Shown piece after piece: positions 18,968 through 29,338 of a stretch of DNA of 58,785 nt. This DNA is from a virus. The stretch covers positions 2,012-60,796 of IMG/VR virus record IMGVR_UViG_3300030085_002174, one strand, 5' to 3'. Position numbers and translations under genes: made by a program. The notes under the pieces are model-generated. The model saw only the letters and a list, made by a program, of their open reading frames with translations. It did no database searches and had not been told where the DNA came from. Position 1 is the stretch's first letter. Each line of letters opens with the position of its first letter.

Positions 18968-20563
18968 ATGCCTGCAATTATATCGGATCAATTTAGGATT
19001 CTCAACGCCGAGAATTTCGTAAAGAATATCACTGGCGCTGGAAATACTACTGACAAGTATTATACGTTCATTGGTATGCCCAATGCGCTGGAACCGACGG
19101 CGGGTGGAACTACTGATTGGACAACTAATACTCCGTCTCCTTTAGACGGATTTAGAGAGGAGTCTGAGATTAAAGACTCTATTATTGCAATGAAACAAAT
19201 TACATCTGAGGATGTAAGGAGATTGGTTAGAAAAGTAGAGTGGACTTCTGGTACTACCTATGAAATGTATAGACATGATTACGATGTCTATAATAGAACT
19301 CCAGTAAGCGAGTCCACTTCACTCTATCAGTCAAACTATTATGTTATCAATGATGACCTGAGAGTTTATATTTGTTTACAAAATGGTACTGATCCAGAGA
19401 ATCCATCTGGCAAACCATCTTACGACCAACCCGATTTTATTGACTTAGAACCAAGAGCTGCTGGTACTTCTGGTGATGGTTATGTTTGGAAATATCTTTA
19501 TACTATCAAACCATCTGAAATTGTAAAGTTCGATTCAATTGAATATATCCCAGTTCCTGAAAATTGGGGTACTTCTGGAGAAAGTATTTCTACAAAGAAT
19601 AATGCTATTGAAGGAAAAATTGAGACTATTCTTATCGATACGAGAGGTTCTAATTATCAACCAATTTCTACATCCTTCTCCAACGTACCTATTTTAGGAG
19701 ATGGTACTGGAGGAAAAGCGACAATTACTATCGATTCCTTCGGAAAGGTGTCTGAAGTATTTGTTACTGATGGAGGAAAAAATTATACTTATGGAACCAT
19801 TCAGTTCTATCCAGGTGCTCCTGAATCTGACGCTGGAGAACCTCTGGCTAATCTAGAAAATACTGGAATCGGTCAAACTGGGTTTGCATCCTTCAAAGTT
19901 ATTATTCCACCAAAAGGTGGTCATGGATATGATGTTTATAGAGAACTTGGAGCATACAGAGTTCTTCTATTTTCAAGATTTGAAACTATTGAAACAAATC
20001 CCGATATTATTTTAGGTAATGACTTTGCTAGAGTAGGTGTAATGAAGAATCCTACCATTCCAGGAAGTCAGACCGAAATTTTAAACCAAAACATGGTTAG
20101 TGGTTTGGGAGCATTAAAATTAACAGGTGTCACAACTGCAACTACATATGCAGTTGACTCTGTAATCAAACAAACTGTGGGTGTCGGATCTACGGCTATT
20201 GGATTTGTTGCTTCTTGGGACAAAACAACTGGAGTTCTTAAGTATTATCAACCAACAGGACTTGCATCTAGTGAGTCTGGATTTAGAATTATTCCCTTTA
20301 CGGCTACACCTGATGCTGGGTATGGAGTAACTGTTGTGTGTTCTTCGATTGTTGGACCTGCGTTAGAAATTGACACTACATTTACAGGTGTAACTACGTC
20401 GATAAATAATAAGATATATCAGTTAGGCCTGGACTTTGTGGCTGGTATCGGTTCTGCCGAATTCAATAGAAAGTCTGGAGAAGTTATCTACATAGATAAC
20501 AGGGCGCCAATTCCGAGATCCGCCAGCCAAAAAGAAGATATCAAAGTTGTACTGGAGTTCTAA
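18968..20563 (+). CDS. 8: Baseplate wedge subunit gp8
   Basis: At 531 residues it is longer than T4 gp8 (334), as in other T4-like cyanophages. Recognisable segments include the N-terminal ISDQFRILNAENFVKNI, KYYTFIGMPNALEP, VEWTSGTTYEMYRHDYD, TSLYQSNYYVINDDLRVYIC and GDGYVWKYLYTIKPSE, which recur in gp8 proteins. In T4, gp8 dimers bind gp10 and gp7 and help form the wedge. The extra length is mainly a GxGYxxPP-like insert at about residues 218-290 (ILIDTRGSNYQPI, then a GTGGKA turn, then EVFVTDGGKNYTYG) that also occurs in other virion proteins here, followed by a beta-rich C-terminal part. It is separated by six bases from the next gene. Confidence 0.85.
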   Translation: MPAIISDQFRILNAENFVKNITGAGNTTDKYYTFIGMPNALEPTAGGTTDWTTNTPSPLDGFREESEIKDSIIAMKQITSEDVRRLVRKVEWTSGTTYEMYRHDYDVYNRTPVSESTSLYQSNYYVINDDLRVYICLQNGTDPENPSGKPSYDQPDFIDLEPRAAGTSGDGYVWKYLYTIKPSEIVKFDSIEYIPVPENWGTSGESISTKNNAIEGKIETILIDTRGSNYQPISTSFSNVPILGDGTGGKATITIDSFGKVSEVFVTDGGKNYTYGTIQFYPGAPESDAGEPLANLENTGIGQTGFASFKVIIPPKGGHGYDVYRELGAYRVLLFSRFETIETNPDIILGNDFARVGVMKNPTIPGSQTEILNQNMVSGLGALKLTGVTTATTYAVDSVIKQTVGVGSTAIGFVASWDKTTGVLKYYQPTGLASSESGFRIIPFTATPDAGYGVTVVCSSIVGPALEIDTTFTGVTTSINNKIYQLGLDFVAGIGSAEFNRKSGEVIYIDNRAPIPRSASQKEDIKVVLEF

Positions 20564-20569
20564 ATCAAC

Positions 20570-23500
20570 ATGGCACAAAATATTAATTTAAATTCTTCTC
20601 CATATTTTGACGATTTCGATCCGTCAAAAAATTATCAGAGAGTTTTATTTAAGCCAGGAACTCCAATTCAGGCAAGAGAATTAACTACTCTACAGTCTAT
20701 TTTACAGAATCAGGTTGAAAAATTTGGTAAGCACTTCTTCAAAGAGGGTTCTGTTGTAATTCCTGGACAAATTGCATATGACCCCGACTATTTTTATGTA
20801 CAAATTGATTCAAGTCATTTAGGTGTACCAGTAGAAATTTATTTGGAATCTCTGATTGGACAAACGATCAGAGGTGAAATTAGTGGTGTTAGAGCAAAAG
20901 TAGTTGATTACATAACTGCAACTGAATCGGAAAGAGGAAATCCAACTCTATACGTTAAGTACCAGAGTGGTAGTGAAAATGATGAGGGTGAGATTGGAAA
21001 CCAGGCAATTCAATTTGAAACTGGAGAAAATCTAGTAGTAGTCAATGATGTAAAATATTCTTTATCGACAATTAGAGCAGAATCTACTTTTGCTACAACT
21101 CTTCTCACAGATTCCATTGGTGAAGGATCTGTTGCAAAAATTGCCAATGGTGTATATTTTATTAGAGGATTTTTTGTAGATGTTAGTGACCAGAAAGTAA
21201 TTCTGGATCAATATGACAATCTACCTTCGTATAGAGTTGGTCTATTCATTAATGAAGAGATCTCTGTCGCATCAAATGAAAACTCTGATTTGTTTGATAA
21301 TGCTAGAGGATTCTCGAACTTTGCAGCACCAGGTGCAGATAGACTAAAAATAACTGCGACTCTTATTAAGAAGAGTCTAGATGATCTTAACGATGAAGAC
21401 TTTATTGAACTTCTCAGGATTGAAAATGGAATTGTTCAAAAGTTTGTCAAGGATTCTACTTATAACATCATTAATGATGAACTTGCAAGGAGAACTTATG
21501 ACGAATCTGGTCATTATTATGTAACTCCTTTTAATATTGATGTAAAAGAATCTCTAAATGATCAAGTTGGTAATGATGGAGTATATCTACCAACTCAGAC
21601 AACACAGTCTGGTGTAGTTCCTTCTGATGACATTCTAACCTTACAGATTTCTCCAGGAAAAGCATATGTAAGAGGATATGAAGTTCAGACTATCAGTACT
21701 ACTTCATTAGATGTAGATAAGGCAAGAACAACTGAAAAGAAAGAAAACTCTAGTATTCCTTTTACTCTGGGTAGACAACTAGAACTTGATAACATTCACG
21801 GATCTACTCCTGTTGGATTTTCAACTTCTACAGTAAAACTATATTCGGAGAGAACAGCCTCTGGAGGTGCTGCTTCTGGTCTCGAAATTGGATCTGCTAG
21901 AATGTATGATCTAAAATTGAAGAATGCAGAATATACAGATGATTCTACAACATACGTAGCTACATTATTTGACGTACAGACATATAATTATATTAATTTA
22001 AATTCTAGTATCAATCTTACTGTTCCTGCTTATATTGAGGGTAAGAATAGTAGTGCTCATGGATATTTGGTTGCTGATGCAACTAATACAAATCAAATTA
22101 AACTATATCAAGTCTCTGGAACTTTTATTCCTAATGAGCAGATCAAGATTAATGGAGTTGATGACTCCAGAACCATCGAAGATGTAAGAGACTATAACCT
22201 CACCGATGTAAAACAGTTACAGTCAACTTCCGCAGGATTTACTGCAGACCTCAAATTAAACAGAGCAGTTCCTCTTGCTGAACAAGGTAGTACCTTTAGT
22301 ATTACTTCTGGAGGTGTAGTAAAATCACCAAATCAAACCTTTTTAGTGGGTATTCAAACTGGTGATGTTATTGCATATGCACAAGAAGGTGACACTGTTC
22401 CCACATTTAATAAAGTATCAGCAGTAAATGCAACGGCTAAGAGTCTTGACGTTGTTCCAACTACAACTGTTGCTGGTGTTTGTAATGGAGCGTTGCCAAG
22501 TGGTAATATTACTGTAACTAATGCGTTAAAGGTTGCCCCACAGGAGTTTAATCTAAACAACGCATATCTATTTGCAGAACTTGAGGAAGCAAATGTATCA
22601 GATACTAATATTACAAGTTCTTCTGTAATTATTAGAAAATCATATGAAGTTACAATCGCCAATGGTGGTTTAAATCTTACTCTTGAAACAGATAATGCGT
22701 TAACTCTAGTTCCATTCGATGAAGAGGATTACAACCTATCTTTCACTGGAAATGGAGATGTGGAGTCTTTAGATAATCGTAAACTTACGATTAGTGGCAG
22801 AACAATCACATTGCAGGACATTACTCAGAATGGAAATGCAAGATTGACAGTCACATTCAAGAGAATAAATCTCACTACTAAGAGTAAAGTTTATAATAGA
22901 AATGCACAATTAGTCGTAAATCTTTCCACTAAATCTTCTTCTGGAGCTGGTGCAACTACTGCTCAAGATGGACTTACATTTGGAAGTATTTACGGAACTA
23001 GAGTTCAAGATAAACAAATTTGTTTAAACGTACCCGACGTTGAAGACGTAGTTGCTATTTTTGAATCTAATGATGCAAATGATCCAGAACTTCCAAAACT
23101 AACATTAACTAATTTCAATGCAAATGTATTGAATACTATAAAAGGTGAAAAAATTATTGGTCAGACAAGTGGTGCTGTTGCTACTCTAGTTGATAATAAT
23201 TCAACAAACCAAGTTGAATTTGTATATTTAAACGAACAGAGTTTTTCTACAGAAGAAAAAGTTGTATTTGAAGAATCTCAAGTTACTGCAAATATTTTCG
23301 CAGTAACTACAGGTGATAGAGATATATTATCTAACTTTACTTTAGATCCGAATCAAAAAGTAGAATTTTCTGATTATTCTTTCATAGAAAGAGCCACAGA
23401 TACTGTTGCTCCAAGTAGAAAATTAAAAGTAATTTTCAATCATTACATTCTTAATAGTGATGACCCTGGAGATTTTGTCACTGTAGACTCTTATGAAAAA

Positions 23501-26500
23501 CAAAGATATAAAGATAATATTCCCATGGTTGAGGGATTCTCTTCCAGTGATATTATTGACGTAAGACCAAGAGTTGTTCCTTTTGATCCGGCGACTGCCA
23601 CCAGATCTCCATTTGAATGGGAGGCGAGATCATTTGCATCATCAACTAACTCATCTCCTCATAATTTTGTTTCTGATAGGGCTATTAATTTAGATTATAA
23701 CTTCTATCTCGGAAGAATTGATAGAATTTATGTCAACAAAGATGGAGAATTCTTCCTCGCAACTGGAGTTCCTTCCAAAACTCCAAAAGAACCTCAAGTT
23801 ATTGATACATCCTTGGATATTGGAACCTTAGAAATTCCACCATATACATTTGATGTAAGTCAAGTTGTTGTGAAACTTACACCACATAAGAGATATCGAA
23901 TGATTGATATTTCTTCCATTGATGATAGATTAGCAGTTGTTGAGAACTATACTTCTCTTTCTCTTCTCGAAACAGAGACGAAGAATTTAACCATCCGAGA
24001 TGCTCAGACTGGTCTTGATAGATTTAAGTCTGGTTTCTTTGTTGATAACTTCTCATCTGTTTTTGCTGGTGGTCTTGGACAACAAGACTACAAGTGTTCC
24101 ATTGATGGTGATAATGGGCATCTAAGACCACAACACTATACAACTGCTGTTGATTTGCTTTTGGGATCTGAAGCAGTTATTGGTGCAGCTAATGTTGCAA
24201 ATCCTGCTGCTGATCTCAGATTCGTATCTGATCTTGGAACTCCAAATACGATTAAGAAAGGAGATGCAGTCTGCCTGAACTATGATGATGTAGTATACTT
24301 TGAAAATAAATTTGCTACTAGATCCGAAAATGTAAACCCATTCCACGTTGTAAACTGGATTGGAGCAATTGAACTCAATCCTGGTACTGATACCTGGATT
24401 GAAACTAGAAAGACCAGTAGAACTGCCGATATTGAAGGTAGTTACAATGCAGCAATGGGTATTACTGGTGCTGATAGTAATACTGGATTGTCTTCTGTAG
24501 AATGGGGTGCATGGGAAACAACTTGGAGAGGTAGTAGAGTTACCAGAAGACAAAATGCTGGTAGAACTGCAATTAGAAGTACAGTTACGGGAAGATCAGT
24601 AAGAACTGGTAGGAGAAGGAGAAGAGGTAGACTTAGAACTACTACGACAACACGCAGAGATACATTTACAAGGTTCACTAACGTAACAACGTTAACAACC
24701 AGAAGACAACAGAGAAGTGGAACTCAATTTAGAGTTAGAGAAAGATTTGATACTACAAATCTTGGTGATAGAGTAGTTTCTACTGAAGTTGTTCATACAA
24801 TGAGAAGTAGAAATATTGAATTTATTGCTAGAAGAATGAAACCCAATGGTAGGGTATATCCATTCTTCGATAATGTAGATATGTCGAAGTATGTTGTTCC
24901 AAAACTGATAGAAATTGAAATGTCATCTGGATCTTTCCAGGTAGGCGAAACAATTATTGGTAACTCTGGTTCTGCATCTATTAGAGTAAGAGTAGCTAAG
25001 TCGGACCATAAGTATGGTCCATATAATGCTCCTAGTCAAACATATAAACAGAATCCATACAATAGTCAAGAAGTTCTACCACAATCATACTCTACAACAT
25101 CTACAATTCTCAACATCGATACTGCAAACTTAGAACTGCAATCAGCTGCTGGTTATTTTGGATATATCGTTAAGGGAATGCGATTAGTTGGTCAATCCAG
25201 TGGTGCTGTTGCTGAAGTAAAACAAATTAGACTAAAGGCAGACAATTCTGGAACTATTATTGGTTCTCTGTTTATTCCAGATCCAACCCTAAGTTCAACA
25301 CCATCATTTAGTACTGGAACTAAGACATTCTCTCTGACTTCCAGTAAAACTAAATCTACTATTGTAGGTACTAAGGATAGTGAAGCAGAAACAACTTACA
25401 CTGCTAGTGGAACTCTTCAAAATGTAGAGAATCTGACTCTTAGGATGAGAAATGCGGATGTTGAGAGGAATACTGTCACTGATAGTAGAACTACACGAAG
25501 AAGACGTACAAGAACTCGTGCTAGACAAGTCTTTAGAAATAGAACCACTGTTCAAAGAAGATGGGTTGATCCACTGGCACAATCTTTTGAAGTTCCAGAT
25601 GAAAATGGAATCTTTATTTCTAAGGTGGATTTCTTCTTTAGAACTATTGATGCAACAGGTCTTCCTGTTACTTGTCAGATTAGAACAATGCAGACTGGTC
25701 TGCCAACTCAAACTATCGTTCCTTTTGGGGAAATAGTTTTAACTCCAGATCAAATCAATATCTCTGATGATGCGAGTGTTCCAACTACATTTGAATTCCC
25801 ATCACCTGTATATCTTGCACCTAACCAAGCGTATTGTTTCGTTCTTCTTTCTGCATCTAATGAATATAATGTCTGGATTTCTCGTATGGGAGAAAGAGAC
25901 GTTTCTACTCTGGATAAGGCAGAATCCGAACAAATTATCGTTGCACAACAACCGCTATTGGGATCTCTTTTCAAATCACAAAACGGCGCAACATGGGATC
26001 CTGCACAGTATGAAGACCTTAAGTTGACTGCATATAGAGCAGATTTCTTTGAAGGAACTTCTACTGTTAGATTCTATAATCCAGATCTAGATATTGGTAA
26101 TAATCAGATTGCAAGTCTAGAAGCAAACCCACTTGAAACCACTTCAAAGTCAATTTTAGTTGGTATCGCAAAGAGTTTAACTACCTCAGAAGCTTCTGCT
26201 CTTACTCCTGGTGTTAAAATCTTACAACAAAGTAACTTTGGATTTAGTGGCAATCTCAGAAGTTTAGTTGGTGCTATCGGAATTGGTAGTGACTTAACAA
26301 TTACTAATGCAGGAACTGCGTTTACCTCAAGTTCGATTACTTATCAAAATGTGGATCTGATTTCACTTACTGGTAAAGGTAGTGGCGCAAAAGCAACAGT
26401 TACTGTTGATGGTGGTGTCGCGGTTGCAGCAACAGTTTCTGTTGGTGGAACTGGATATGCAATTGGTGATGCATTAGAAGTTGATTATTCTGATACTGGA

Positions 26501-28075
26501 AACTTTGGTAAGAATCTAATTCTTTCAATTACAAATGAAGTTGGTATTATTTCTGCATTCAATTCATTAATTATTGACAGAGTTCAGGGAGATATTTCCG
26601 TGGACGGATCTTCTACTCTATTCTATGTTGGTGCTGGCGGAACAAACAATATTACTGGTGCTTCTAATGTTAAGTATGCAGAAACTCTAAGTGATGGTCT
26701 ACATCTGAAAGTACGCCATCAAAATCATGGTATGTATTCTATTAATAATTTTGTAAAAATTAGTGGAGTTCAACCAGATCAAAAACCAGAGAAAATCAGT
26801 TCTCAATATAGTCCAACTAATACTGATGACCTAGCGGTTACCTCTGTTGGAATTTTCACAAGTTTTGAGAACGTTCCAGTTTCTACAGTCAACCCTGGAT
26901 ATATTATTATTGATGATGAAGTTATTAGGTATACTGGAGTTAATACTTCTGCAACTTCTCTTGTAGGTATTAGTAGAGCTCAGGATTCTACAATAGCAGA
27001 ACTACATAAGGTCAACGAACCTGTATTTAAGTATGAAATGAATGGTGTTTCTCTAAGAAGAATCAACAAAACTCACGATTTCTCTGAAGTAGATCATTCC
27101 ACATATCCTATTGATATTGATAGTTATCACATTAAGTTGGATCCTACTGAAAATGGAACTGACAGAAGCACTGGAAATGCAAACTCTTTCCCAGTTCTTC
27201 ACTTTAATGAAGATAAAAAGTGCGGATCTTACGATCAGTTAAGCCTCAAGAACTCCACTAGAACTGCAAAAGCAACACAGAATATTCCATTCAGCGCAAT
27301 GACTCCGAATATTCAAACAGCTATTCCAGAAGGAACAACTATTGGGGCTAAAGTAAGAACATTCTCTGGAGGATCTCCTGGAAATCTGGGACAACTTTCT
27401 TTCCAAGATCAAGGATTTGAAGATATTAGTTTGGAAAGTACAAACTTCTTTGAGACTCCCAGAATCGTATGTTCTAAAGTCAATGAAGATGCTTTCTTAC
27501 AAGATTTCCCTGGAAGAAAATCATTCACTATTGAACTATCGTTGACTACAACAGATACCAAGGTTTCTCCAATGATTGACCTTGATAGAGTTAATGCAAT
27601 TTATACTGCAAATAGAATTAACTCTAAAGTTAGTAACTATGCAACTGATGGTAGAGTAAATTCTCCTACTGAAGATCCATCTGCAGCTTCATATGTAACT
27701 AAGATTATTAAACTCGAAAGAGGATCTGATAATCTTAAGGTTTTCTTTGATGCTTATAGACATTTCAGTAATGATATCAGAGTTCTCTATAGACTCTTTA
27801 GATCTGATAGTGATGAGTCAAACCAGGCATATGAACTATTCCCTGGATACAATAATTTAGATGCAAATGGTAACATTGTAGACCGTTCTGCAAATGACGG
27901 ACTTCCAGATAAGATTGTAGACTTCTCAAATACCGATGAAGACTTTAGAAGTTATGAATTTACTGCTAAAGATCTACCACTCTTTAATGGATTCCAAGTC
28001 AAGATCATCATGGCGGGAACTAATGTTGCTAAAGTACCACTAATTAGAGATTTAAGAGTTATCGCAACTGCATAA
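20570..28075 (+). CDS. Large DUF4815-type virion structural protein (2501 aa)
   Basis: The N-terminus (SPYFDDFDPSKNYQRVLFKP, then QARELTTLQSILQNQ and FFKEGSVVIPGQ) matches the DUF4815 family of phage structural proteins. Residues about 1312-1385 and 1637-1665 are Arg/Thr-rich, with runs such as RTGRRRRRGRLR. From about 1663, RWVDPLAQSFEVP, VDFFFRT, VTCQIRTM, then FPSPVYLAPNQAY and NVWISRMGERD form a jelly-roll-like domain seen in several phage baseplate proteins. Residues about 1907-1990 hold a GxGY-type module. The C-terminus has a beta-sandwich-like FRSYEFTAKDLPLFNGFQVK stretch. It lies directly after gp8 and one base before a small gene, so probably a baseplate-periphery or fibre-anchoring protein; gp7 or gp10 functions could be covered here but that is inference. 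Confidence 0.82.
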   Translation: MAQNINLNSSPYFDDFDPSKNYQRVLFKPGTPIQARELTTLQSILQNQVEKFGKHFFKEGSVVIPGQIAYDPDYFYVQIDSSHLGVPVEIYLESLIGQTIRGEISGVRAKVVDYITATESERGNPTLYVKYQSGSENDEGEIGNQAIQFETGENLVVVNDVKYSLSTIRAESTFATTLLTDSIGEGSVAKIANGVYFIRGFFVDVSDQKVILDQYDNLPSYRVGLFINEEISVASNENSDLFDNARGFSNFAAPGADRLKITATLIKKSLDDLNDEDFIELLRIENGIVQKFVKDSTYNIINDELARRTYDESGHYYVTPFNIDVKESLNDQVGNDGVYLPTQTTQSGVVPSDDILTLQISPGKAYVRGYEVQTISTTSLDVDKARTTEKKENSSIPFTLGRQLELDNIHGSTPVGFSTSTVKLYSERTASGGAASGLEIGSARMYDLKLKNAEYTDDSTTYVATLFDVQTYNYINLNSSINLTVPAYIEGKNSSAHGYLVADATNTNQIKLYQVSGTFIPNEQIKINGVDDSRTIEDVRDYNLTDVKQLQSTSAGFTADLKLNRAVPLAEQGSTFSITSGGVVKSPNQTFLVGIQTGDVIAYAQEGDTVPTFNKVSAVNATAKSLDVVPTTTVAGVCNGALPSGNITVTNALKVAPQEFNLNNAYLFAELEEANVSDTNITSSSVIIRKSYEVTIANGGLNLTLETDNALTLVPFDEEDYNLSFTGNGDVESLDNRKLTISGRTITLQDITQNGNARLTVTFKRINLTTKSKVYNRNAQLVVNLSTKSSSGAGATTAQDGLTFGSIYGTRVQDKQICLNVPDVEDVVAIFESNDANDPELPKLTLTNFNANVLNTIKGEKIIGQTSGAVATLVDNNSTNQVEFVYLNEQSFSTEEKVVFEESQVTANIFAVTTGDRDILSNFTLDPNQKVEFSDYSFIERATDTVAPSRKLKVIFNHYILNSDDPGDFVTVDSYEKQRYKDNIPMVEGFSSSDIIDVRPRVVPFDPATATRSPFEWEARSFASSTNSSPHNFVSDRAINLDYNFYLGRIDRIYVNKDGEFFLATGVPSKTPKEPQVIDTSLDIGTLEIPPYTFDVSQVVVKLTPHKRYRMIDISSIDDRLAVVENYTSLSLLETETKNLTIRDAQTGLDRFKSGFFVDNFSSVFAGGLGQQDYKCSIDGDNGHLRPQHYTTAVDLLLGSEAVIGAANVANPAADLRFVSDLGTPNTIKKGDAVCLNYDDVVYFENKFATRSENVNPFHVVNWIGAIELNPGTDTWIETRKTSRTADIEGSYNAAMGITGADSNTGLSSVEWGAWETTWRGSRVTRRQNAGRTAIRSTVTGRSVRTGRRRRRGRLRTTTTTRRDTFTRFTNVTTLTTRRQQRSGTQFRVRERFDTTNLGDRVVSTEVVHTMRSRNIEFIARRMKPNGRVYPFFDNVDMSKYVVPKLIEIEMSSGSFQVGETIIGNSGSASIRVRVAKSDHKYGPYNAPSQTYKQNPYNSQEVLPQSYSTTSTILNIDTANLELQSAAGYFGYIVKGMRLVGQSSGAVAEVKQIRLKADNSGTIIGSLFIPDPTLSSTPSFSTGTKTFSLTSSKTKSTIVGTKDSEAETTYTASGTLQNVENLTLRMRNADVERNTVTDSRTTRRRRTRTRARQVFRNRTTVQRRWVDPLAQSFEVPDENGIFISKVDFFFRTIDATGLPVTCQIRTMQTGLPTQTIVPFGEIVLTPDQINISDDASVPTTFEFPSPVYLAPNQAYCFVLLSASNEYNVWISRMGERDVSTLDKAESEQIIVAQQPLLGSLFKSQNGATWDPAQYEDLKLTAYRADFFEGTSTVRFYNPDLDIGNNQIASLEANPLETTSKSILVGIAKSLTTSEASALTPGVKILQQSNFGFSGNLRSLVGAIGIGSDLTITNAGTAFTSSSITYQNVDLISLTGKGSGAKATVTVDGGVAVAATVSVGGTGYAIGDALEVDYSDTGNFGKNLILSITNEVGIISAFNSLIIDRVQGDISVDGSSTLFYVGAGGTNNITGASNVKYAETLSDGLHLKVRHQNHGMYSINNFVKISGVQPDQKPEKISSQYSPTNTDDLAVTSVGIFTSFENVPVSTVNPGYIIIDDEVIRYTGVNTSATSLVGISRAQDSTIAELHKVNEPVFKYEMNGVSLRRINKTHDFSEVDHSTYPIDIDSYHIKLDPTENGTDRSTGNANSFPVLHFNEDKKCGSYDQLSLKNSTRTAKATQNIPFSAMTPNIQTAIPEGTTIGAKVRTFSGGSPGNLGQLSFQDQGFEDISLESTNFFETPRIVCSKVNEDAFLQDFPGRKSFTIELSLTTTDTKVSPMIDLDRVNAIYTANRINSKVSNYATDGRVNSPTEDPSAASYVTKIIKLERGSDNLKVFFDAYRHFSNDIRVLYRLFRSDSDESNQAYELFPGYNNLDANGNIVDRSANDGLPDKIVDFSNTDEDFRSYEFTAKDLPLFNGFQVKIIMAGTNVAKVPLIRDLRVIATA

Positions 28076-28076
28076 T

Positions 28077-28307
28077 ATGGAAAAACAACCAGTAAAAGAT
28101 GTTCCTGGATTATTTCGTGATTCCCAAAGCGGAGCAATTCTAAATTGCTCCGATGTTGAGTATAGGAACTACATGGATGCTAAAAACCAAAAAATGAAAG
28201 AACTCAATCAAAGGGAAAATGATAGAAATGAAGTTCAACAATTAAAGTCGGATGTGGATGAATTAAAAGATATGATGAAACTCATCTTACACAAATTGGA
28301 TAAATAA
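28077..28307 (+). CDS. Small coiled-coil protein (76 aa)
   Basis: ATG 28077 lies one base after the stop of the 2501-residue gene. The N-terminal half (VPGLFRDSQSGAILNCSDVE) is followed by a long helix from about residue 30 with heptad-like Leu, Val and Met spacing (EVQQLKSDVDELKDMMKLIL), indicating a coiled coil. It is highly charged and has a single Cys. The family is not recognised; a small structural or assembly cofactor for the large neighbour is plausible from the tight spacing. Its last codons carry a GATAAATA element that may serve the next gene. Confidence 0.7.
   Translation: MEKQPVKDVPGLFRDSQSGAILNCSDVEYRNYMDAKNQKMKELNQRENDRNEVQQLKSDVDELKDMMKLILHKLDK
28299..28306 (+). promoter_or_regulatory. 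Late-promoter-like element GATAAATA
   Basis: It differs from TATAAATA at the first base, overlaps the stop codon of the coiled-coil gene and lies 22 bases before the ATG at 28329. Motif and position only. Confidence 0.45.
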
Positions 28308-28328
28308 CTAAAACTGTAAGTATTACTA

Positions 28329-28664
28329 ATGGCGGCGAGAAACGTAAATCTGGTTCTTGAACAGGGTGTTGATTTTCAAGCCACTTTCAGTATTAATAAT
28401 GTATATAATAATGCTCCTTTGAATTTAGTTGGTTATGCAGGCATTTCTTCAATAAGAAAACATCCAGATTCTTCAACAGCATACCCACTAACTGTAAAAT
28501 TTACAGATAGATTGAGAGGTAAGGTTCAGGTTTCTATGGGTTATTCTGCAACTTCTCTAATAGAAGGTGGTAGATATGTTTATGATTTGGTATTAATTTC
28601 TCCAAATTCCCTTAGAACAAGAGCTGTTCAGGGTAATGTTCTAGTAACTCCAGGTGTTGTCTAA
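28329..28664 (+). CDS. Small beta-rich virion protein (111 aa)
   Basis: An all-beta-looking protein: EQGVDFQATFSI, then LNLVGYAGISSIRKHPDSS, KVQVSMGYSATSLIEGGRY, VYDLVLISPN and a closing VQGNVLVTPGVV. The alternation and the final G-x-V-x-V-TPGVV strand look like the Ig/BppU-like N-terminal adaptor folds that attach fibres to tails, but the match is only in style. It overlaps the next gene by one base and follows a late-promoter-like element. A role as baseplate- or fibre-attachment protein is inferred from the neighbourhood. Confidence 0.6.
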   Translation: MAARNVNLVLEQGVDFQATFSINNVYNNAPLNLVGYAGISSIRKHPDSSTAYPLTVKFTDRLRGKVQVSMGYSATSLIEGGRYVYDLVLISPNSLRTRAVQGNVLVTPGVV

Positions 28665-29338
28665 TGTCAAACTACTTAGTTAACGTACAAAGTTCAGAAT
28701 ATGATGTTGGTGTAAATTATGAAATACCAACTAAATCTATCCAGAATGCGAATGTAGTTCTTGACGCACTTAATTCGCAATTTAATGGTACTGAAACAGT
28801 ATTTAATCTAACGTATCAGAGCAATCCATACGTTCCAATTAACGATCAACAAATTCTTGTGGTCAAAAATGGACTCGTTCTGGAACCCGTTGAAGATTAC
28901 AATATTTCTGACAGTAATATTCAATTTACAGTTGCGCCTACAAGTAGTGACGATGTTTTTATTGTTGGACTTCAGTATGTAGCAGATTTAACTAGAACTG
29001 TCAATTTTATAGTTGATGCAGGTTCTGCAGATATGACTACTGGTATCAAAGGTTCTGTTGCTGTAGATGTTACAGGAACAATTGAACATGCACAAATCAC
29101 TGCGGATCAATTAGGTAGTGTTTCTGTAGAGATTAAAAAATCAAATTATGCGACTTACCCAAACTTTACCACCATAACTGATGGTGGATATGTAAGTCTC
29201 ACTAACTCCCAACTTATAAGAGATGATAACCTAAATAGTTGGGATAAAACCATCACATCTGGAGACATTCTCCAATTTGAAGTGGTTTCGGTCACTAACA
29301 TTAGAAGATTTCTAATCTCTTTGAAATTAAATTTATAA
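28664..29338 (+). CDS. Fibre-associated structural protein with NG-LEP-DY module (224 aa)
   Basis: Residues about 60-105 read ILVVKNGLVLEPVEDYNI, SNIQFTVAPTSSDDVFIVGL. This is the common phage tail pattern in which a strand, NG, LEP, DY, a short turn and IxFxxAP form a small beta-domain. Similar segments occur in the giant protein at about 14925-15060 and 16510-16650. The C-terminal part (TADQLGSVSVEIKKS; SGDILQFEVVS; FLISLKLNL) looks like the beta-sandwich tail of phage fibre proteins. It is coupled to the previous gene by a one-base overlap. Likely a minor tail or fibre component; the exact role is unknown. Confidence 0.62.
   Translation: MSNYLVNVQSSEYDVGVNYEIPTKSIQNANVVLDALNSQFNGTETVFNLTYQSNPYVPINDQQILVVKNGLVLEPVEDYNISDSNIQFTVAPTSSDDVFIVGLQYVADLTRTVNFIVDAGSADMTTGIKGSVAVDVTGTIEHAQITADQLGSVSVEIKKSNYATYPNFTTITDGGYVSLTNSQLIRDDNLNSWDKTITSGDILQFEVVSVTNIRRFLISLKLNL

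Noticed and set aside
20401-20410. GATAAATAA inside gp8 as a promoter
   Set aside because: It is 160 bases upstream of the next start and deep in coding sequence; chance occurrence is likely in AT-rich DNA.
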